From positions 124,001-188,000 of the forward strand of contig MWEG01000117.1 in the NCBI GenBank assembly GCA_002070945.1: a DNA stretch of 64,000 nucleotides, read 5' to 3'. Each line of letters opens with the position of its first letter. The first letter of the stretch is position 1. Made by a program: the position numbers and the translations under genes. Source of the DNA: Lentisphaerae bacterium ADurb.Bin082 (GTDB taxonomy: Bacteria; Verrucomicrobiota; Lentisphaeria; Oligosphaerales; Oligosphaeraceae). Positions 60,236-64,000 of the stretch are shown piece by piece. The notes beneath the pieces were generated by a model that was given only the letters and a program-made list of their open reading frames with translations, had not been told where the DNA came from and searched no databases.

Positions 60236-61114
60236 TTACTTGTCTGGTTCATCGGGGTCGTCATCTAAATCTTTGGATGGAATGAGGTCAGAGTCTATGA
60301 GGCCGTCTTCCTCCAGCATGGAGCGGAGCTTGTCAAGAGCCTGGTTTTGGATTTGGCGGACGCGTTCCCGCGTTCTTCCGATGGCTTGCGAGACTTCTTC
60401 GAGTGTTTTGGGGCGGTCGCCGTTCAGCCCGAATCGGAGAGTGAGGATGGTGCGTTCACGTTCCTCCAGCCGGTCGGTCAGCATGAGCATGTGGGACAGG
60501 GTTTCCTCGTCCTGGATCAATTCGTCCGGCGCCGAAGTTTTTTCATCGGGGATGATGTCTCGGAATTCGCCGTCTTCGCCATGCTGGATCGGGTCATGCA
60601 GGGAGATGGTGGAGGTCTTGCCCAGTCGGAGGCCCGTGACCGTGCGTTCGGTCAGATTGATTTCCGACGCGATTTCCTTGTCGGTCGGGTCGCGTCCCAG
60701 GCTTTCGGTCAGTTTTTGCTTGGCGCTTTGGATTTTGCTGATTTTGCTGGCTGACTGGACTGGGATGCGGATGGTCCTGGCCTGGTTGGCAAGCGCACGG
60801 CGCATAGACTGCTTGATCCACCAGGCGGCATAGCTGCTCAGCTTGGCGCCTTTGCTCGGATCGAATTTTTCGACGGCGCGCATCAGGCCGATATTGCCTT
60901 CGGAGATCAAGTCGAGCAGGGGCAGCCCAAGGCCTTTGAAGTCATGGGCAATTTTGACGACGAGGCGGAGATTGCTTCTGATGAGTTTTGTTCTGGCCTC
61001 GGTGTCACCATTAGCAATACGTGCAGCGAGTTCGACCTCCTCGGCCGGGCTGATCAGCTGGTACTGGCCGATGTTTTGCATGTAGAGTTTCATGGTGTCG
61101 TTATCAGATATCAT
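60236..61114 (-). CDS. RNA polymerase sigma factor, sigma-70 family (copy 2)
   Basis: 292 residues. GGAGGA precedes ATG 61114. Same domain order as copy 1, with identical core promoter-recognition segments: KLSSYAAWWIKQSMRRALAN (region 2.3-2.4) and IGRTRERVRQIQNQALDKLR (region 4.2). The differences cluster in region 3 (ASKISKIQSAKQKLTESLGR) and the C-terminal end (DSDLIPSKDLDDDPDEPDK). It is transcribed first from a promoter at about 61263-61292; copy 1 follows after a 195-bp gap that holds no terminator. Confidence 0.95.
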   Translation of the reverse strand: MISDNDTMKLYMQNIGQYQLISPAEEVELAARIANGDTEARTKLIRSNLRLVVKIAHDFKGLGLPLLDLISEGNIGLMRAVEKFDPSKGAKLSSYAAWWIKQSMRRALANQARTIRIPVQSASKISKIQSAKQKLTESLGRDPTDKEIASEINLTERTVTGLRLGKTSTISLHDPIQHGEDGEFRDIIPDEKTSAPDELIQDEETLSHMLMLTDRLEERERTILTLRFGLNGDRPKTLEEVSQAIGRTRERVRQIQNQALDKLRSMLEEDGLIDSDLIPSKDLDDDPDEPDK

Positions 61115-61489
61115 AAATGTCCTCCTCCAGGTAGACTATGAAATCAAAAACAGCAAAAATGACTGCACCGTCGCTTAGCATTCCAGCGGCGTTGCGCCGC
61201 CGGAGGGGCGCGGGCAGTCAAAGTCAGCTGTTGATATTGTAAATAACATACAATTGCACATAATAATATAACACAATTTTAATAATTTTCAAGGGGTGGA
61301 GTCAAAAAAGAAAAGCGAATTGCCGATTGCAACGAGATCATTTGGCTTACCGGCCGTCTTGGGGTTGGGTTGGATTTTTTGGGAAACGGTCATCCTTTAC
61401 AACGCCTGCGCTGGCGGATTTATTGGCATGGCGGAGATGTTGCCGTGTGGTTTTGGGTCTGGTTGTTGCAGGTGGAGTTGCCGGGGGCT
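61115..61489. other. Intergenic region upstream of the sigma genes
   Basis: 375 bp; holds the promoter at 61263-61292. A frame at 61296-61613 on the plus strand overlaps recD and is not supported as a gene. The 3' end of recD lies at 61490. Confidence 0.55.
61263..61292 (-). promoter_or_regulatory. Promoter for the tandem sigma genes
   Basis: Minus strand TTGAAA, then AT-rich spacer, TATATT (16-bp spacing) or TATTAT (18-bp), about 150 bp before the ATG. Only AT-rich stretch in this intergenic region. Confidence 0.5.
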
Positions 61490-63253
61490 TCATGTTGGCG
61501 GCGTTTTCATCAGTCCTGACCAGCGGCTAGTCGGTCTTTGCAGGGCATTTTTGAGTATGGGCTTAGGCGCCCAGAGTTGGAATTGGCGCTTGGTCCTGGT
61601 GATGCCGGTATAGACCAGCTCTCGGGAAAGAACTGGATTGTCGTTTTCCGGCAGGGTCATGAGGACGTTTGTGAAGCCAGAGCCTTGGGCTTTGTGGATG
61701 GTCATGGCAAAGACCAGCTCATGGGGCGGCAGCTGGATTCTGGAAAAGGCAGCATAGCGGTTTTCGCCAGGGGCATCCGGAGCCGGCGGTCGTGCAAAAT
61801 GGACTTGGTTGTCCCAGCAGATGCCGACATCGCCGTTGCGCAGGTCAGTGACGTAGTCATTGGCGAGGACGAGGACAGGGGTGCCGTTGGCGTACAGGGG
61901 GAGACTGAGAATTTCAGCCATGAGCCGGTTCAGGTTGACGACCCCGAATGGCCCGTCCCTCAAAGCAGCGAGGATTTTGAAATGTTCGGTGTATGCAAAG
62001 GCCCTTTCCAAGCAGGGGAGATTTTGCCATTCAGATAGGCTGAAGCCATCGGTCAGCATGTCCTCCAGGGTTGCAGCCAGGGTTTGTTTCAAGGCTTCCC
62101 GGCGGCTGTCGATGGGAAGCGGCCGGGCCTGGAAGTGCGGGTGTCGCCCTGAATACAAGTCCTCCAGTTCAGGCAGGGATTTTTGGGCGGCGATGGTTTT
62201 GACAAAGTCGCACAAGGCGGTGTTGTCGGCGGAGCGGTAGTTGTGAGTCAGGTAGGCGACATGGTGTTCCAGTTCCGGGTTGGCGCAGAGGTCGGCAAGG
62301 ACGCTGCCAGCCTCGACCGAGGTGAGCTGATCCTTGTCGCCTAGGAGGAGAAGTCGGCAGGCTGGTGGCAGGGCGTCCAGGAGGTGGGCCATGATGGGCA
62401 GGGAGGCCATGGACGCTTCGTCGATTACGGCGAGGTCGCAGGCAAGTTGATTTTTCTGGTTGAAGCGTGGTTTTCGCCCTGGGGCGGCAGCGCCGATCAA
62501 GGCATGGATGGTTTTAGCTGGCAGCGCGGTCAATTTTTCGGCGTTGGCGTTGCTGATGTTCAGGAGGCGTCCTGCGTGGATTTCTTCGGCGATGGCGGCA
62601 GTCATGCGGGCGGCGGCTTTGCCAGTGGGAGCGGCAAGGGCGATGCGCAGGTCAGGCTGGCGTTCGAGTTCCAGGGCCAGGATCGTGGCCAGCACCGTGG
62701 TCTTGCCGGTGCCAGGGCCGCCAGTGATGATGGCGAAGTGACGGTTCAAAGCCAGGGCGGCGGCAAGCTGCTGCTGGTCGTCTGCAAATGGCTTGGCTGA
62801 AAAATACGAATTGGCGGCGTGGATGGCCTCCGGGCTGATGGCGGGCGCAGTATGGTGCGGCAGGCGTTGCCGAATGAAGGTCGCGATGGTCTGTTCATAC
62901 TGGTAGTATTTGTGGAGATAGACGAGTTTCAGCTCTGGGACGACGACCAGCGGTGTGCGCAAGCTCGGGTCGGTTGAGGCGATGTCCGGCAGGCTGTTGA
63001 GGCGAGCGAGCCATTCCTGGGGCGTGAACGGCGACGGCAGGGGAGAATCGCTGTCGTCGAATTTAGGGCGTTGACTCCAGGCTTCCAGGTCAAGGCAGCT
63101 GTGTTCCTGGCGGACAGCGGCAATGGCCATGGCGCCGAGCAGGGCGATTTCCGCCTTGTCGTCGGCGTTGGCATGCCGAGCGAGGAGGTCGCCGAATTCC
63201 CAGTCGACAGGGTGGAATTCCGGGTTGTTGCGAAAATGCTGCAAAGAGTTCAT
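61490..63253 (-). CDS. recD: Exonuclease V alpha subunit, RecD
   Basis: 587 residues. Superfamily 1 helicase: Walker A ITGGPGTGKTTVLA (about 178), AAPTGKAAARM, Walker B LAVIDEASMASLPIMAHLL, LLLGDKDQLTSVEAGSVLADL, and the C-terminal motif VFAMTIHKAQGSGFTNVLMTLP with LVYTGITRTK. It is the 5'-3' motor of RecBCD that unwinds DNA for recombination repair. It lies 30 bp after recB on the minus strand. Confidence 0.96.
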   Translation of the reverse strand: MNSLQHFRNNPEFHPVDWEFGDLLARHANADDKAEIALLGAMAIAAVRQEHSCLDLEAWSQRPKFDDSDSPLPSPFTPQEWLARLNSLPDIASTDPSLRTPLVVVPELKLVYLHKYYQYEQTIATFIRQRLPHHTAPAISPEAIHAANSYFSAKPFADDQQQLAAALALNRHFAIITGGPGTGKTTVLATILALELERQPDLRIALAAPTGKAAARMTAAIAEEIHAGRLLNISNANAEKLTALPAKTIHALIGAAAPGRKPRFNQKNQLACDLAVIDEASMASLPIMAHLLDALPPACRLLLLGDKDQLTSVEAGSVLADLCANPELEHHVAYLTHNYRSADNTALCDFVKTIAAQKSLPELEDLYSGRHPHFQARPLPIDSRREALKQTLAATLEDMLTDGFSLSEWQNLPCLERAFAYTEHFKILAALRDGPFGVVNLNRLMAEILSLPLYANGTPVLVLANDYVTDLRNGDVGICWDNQVHFARPPAPDAPGENRYAAFSRIQLPPHELVFAMTIHKAQGSGFTNVLMTLPENDNPVLSRELVYTGITRTKRQFQLWAPKPILKNALQRPTSRWSGLMKTPPT

Positions 63254-63283
63254 GCGGTTGTCAAGGACGTTGGAAGGTTCGGT

Positions 63284-64000
63284 TCAGGCGGGAGTCACGG
63301 TCATGCCGATGTGTTCGCGGAAGTTTTCCAGGAACTCAAAGCACGGTCGGGTGAAAAAGACGCCGCGAGGCGAGGCATTGGCATTGTTTTCGGGAACGAT
63401 GCCGCGGACAAACAGGTAGAAGACGCCGCCAAAGACCTTCTCGTAGAGGTCAGCGGTGATGGCCTGCCCTGTCCGGACGCGATAGAATTCGGCGAAGGCG
63501 ACCGTGTAAATCAGGTATTGCAAATGGTAGAATTTAGCGTTCATTTCCTTGCTCATGCCGTCTGCGTCGAAGTTAGCTGGGTCGCCGTCAAGGCTGTTGG
63601 TTTTCCAGTCCAGCAGGTAGAATTTTTCATTTGGCGCTTGGAAGAGTAGGTCGATGGAGCCGGCCATGGCAGTTCCTGCCTGGCAGTAGGCTTTCCATGC
63701 CTCAGGGACGGTGATGCCGTGTTGGCGGAGGGTTTCAGCCAAGGTTGTACTGTGGAAGCTGTTGTGCAGGCGGTACAGGAAGCGCAGTTCGGTCAGTCGT
63801 CGGGTAGGCTGGATATCGGCCAGCCGGAAGTTGCCTGGCAGGGTGTTGCCGAGGATGCCTTTAGTCATGGCGATGAAGGCCTGTCGCTGGCGTTCACGGC
63901 ATTCCGGTTGTCCGGACAGCAGGGAATACAGGTTGAGTTGTGTGGTCAGCTCGGCTTCGAGTTCGTCGTCGCTGCTTTGGAAATTGAGGTTTTCGAAGAT
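63284..64000 (-). CDS. recB: Exonuclease V beta subunit RecB, C-terminal part (5' end outside window)
   Basis: 238 residues visible, the frame being open to the window edge. Nuclease-domain motifs are seen: AGSIDLLF (metal aspartate), YLLDWKTNSL (D-x-K), and YHLQYLIYTVAF (Q-x-x-Y). The first visible part, ending GNTLPGNFRLADIQPTRR, is the linker region before the nuclease domain. It precedes recD, giving recB-recD as in many bacteria. Confidence 0.93.
   Translation of the reverse strand: MFENLNFQSSDDELEAELTTQLNLYSLLSGQPECRERQRQAFIAMTKGILGNTLPGNFRLADIQPTRRLTELRFLYRLHNSFHSTTLAETLRQHGITVPEAWKAYCQAGTAMAGSIDLLFQAPNEKFYLLDWKTNSLDGDPANFDADGMSKEMNAKFYHLQYLIYTVAFAEFYRVRTGQAITADLYEKVFGGVFYLFVRGIVPENNANASPRGVFFTRPCFEFLENFREHIGMTVTPA

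Noticed and set aside
61296-61613. 105-residue plus-strand frame
   Set aside because: It overlaps the recD 3' end and has no family resemblance.

Overview
The window looks like chromosomal DNA of a member of the PVC superphylum, most likely Lentisphaerota (Victivallales-like). This placement is an inference from gene content and no marker gene was searched. The support is: several type II/IV-type (pseudo)pilins with short leaders lacking glycine before FTLVEL; an H-X9-DG type prepilin; large secreted glycan-active proteins including a DUF4838-type protein; a eukaryote-like (type 2) isoleucyl-tRNA synthetase; and many short interspersed hairpin repeats. No rRNA, tRNA or CRISPR array was found.

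Layout. 1-6.5 kb (+): two membrane proteins, ileS, and a zinc-ribbon/coiled-coil/membrane protein with a KPGDKPAD-type tail. 6.8-13.9 kb (-): mrdA (PBP2) and mreD, then three enzymes of CDP-4-keto-3,6-dideoxyhexose synthesis (rfbH/ddhC, rfbG/ddhB, rfbF/ddhA) and an MFS protein. 14.5-21 kb (-): a 2150-residue secreted multidomain beta-sandwich protein. 21.4-25.6 kb (+): a polytopic membrane protein and a secreted protein. 26.2-34.2 kb (+): a pseudopilin cluster (GspH-, I-, J-, K-like, a small secreted protein and three more prepilins) behind a good sigma70-type promoter and ending near a strong terminator. 34.5-43 kb (-): U32 peptidase/RlhA-like protein, two DegT-family aminotransferases, a split chromate transporter, a beta-propeller-like protein, an acyl carrier protein and a universal stress protein. 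43.2-58.8 kb: a sugar(-acid) scavenging island with a TRAP transporter (DctM, DctQ, DctP), a sugar phosphate isomerase/epimerase-like protein, a cytoplasmic TIM-barrel protein, two paralogous secreted glycosidase-like proteins around a LacI-family regulator, and a DUF4838 protein. 59-61 kb (-): two nearly identical tandem sigma-70 family factors. 61.5-64 kb (-): recD and the 3' end of recB.

The most unusual feature is the intergenic DNA. Six copies of a composite heptamer-repeat module (a GCTGAAT array, a GAGGCGCATTT core, an ATTCATN array, then GGGGCGAG) lie between genes, usually touching stop codons. Their two arms are near-complementary, so most would fold as long hairpins in RNA. One copy is split by a 326-bp element with terminal inverted repeats. 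One is bracketed by a perfect 48-bp direct repeat that keeps both neighbouring genes intact. One sits exactly between the solute-binding gene and the permease genes of the TRAP operon. Other repeat families (nine-base tandem units followed by T runs, hairpins with a constant CTAAAG core, GTCCACNNN arrays and a 26-bp tandem array) share the same spaces, partly in a conserved order.
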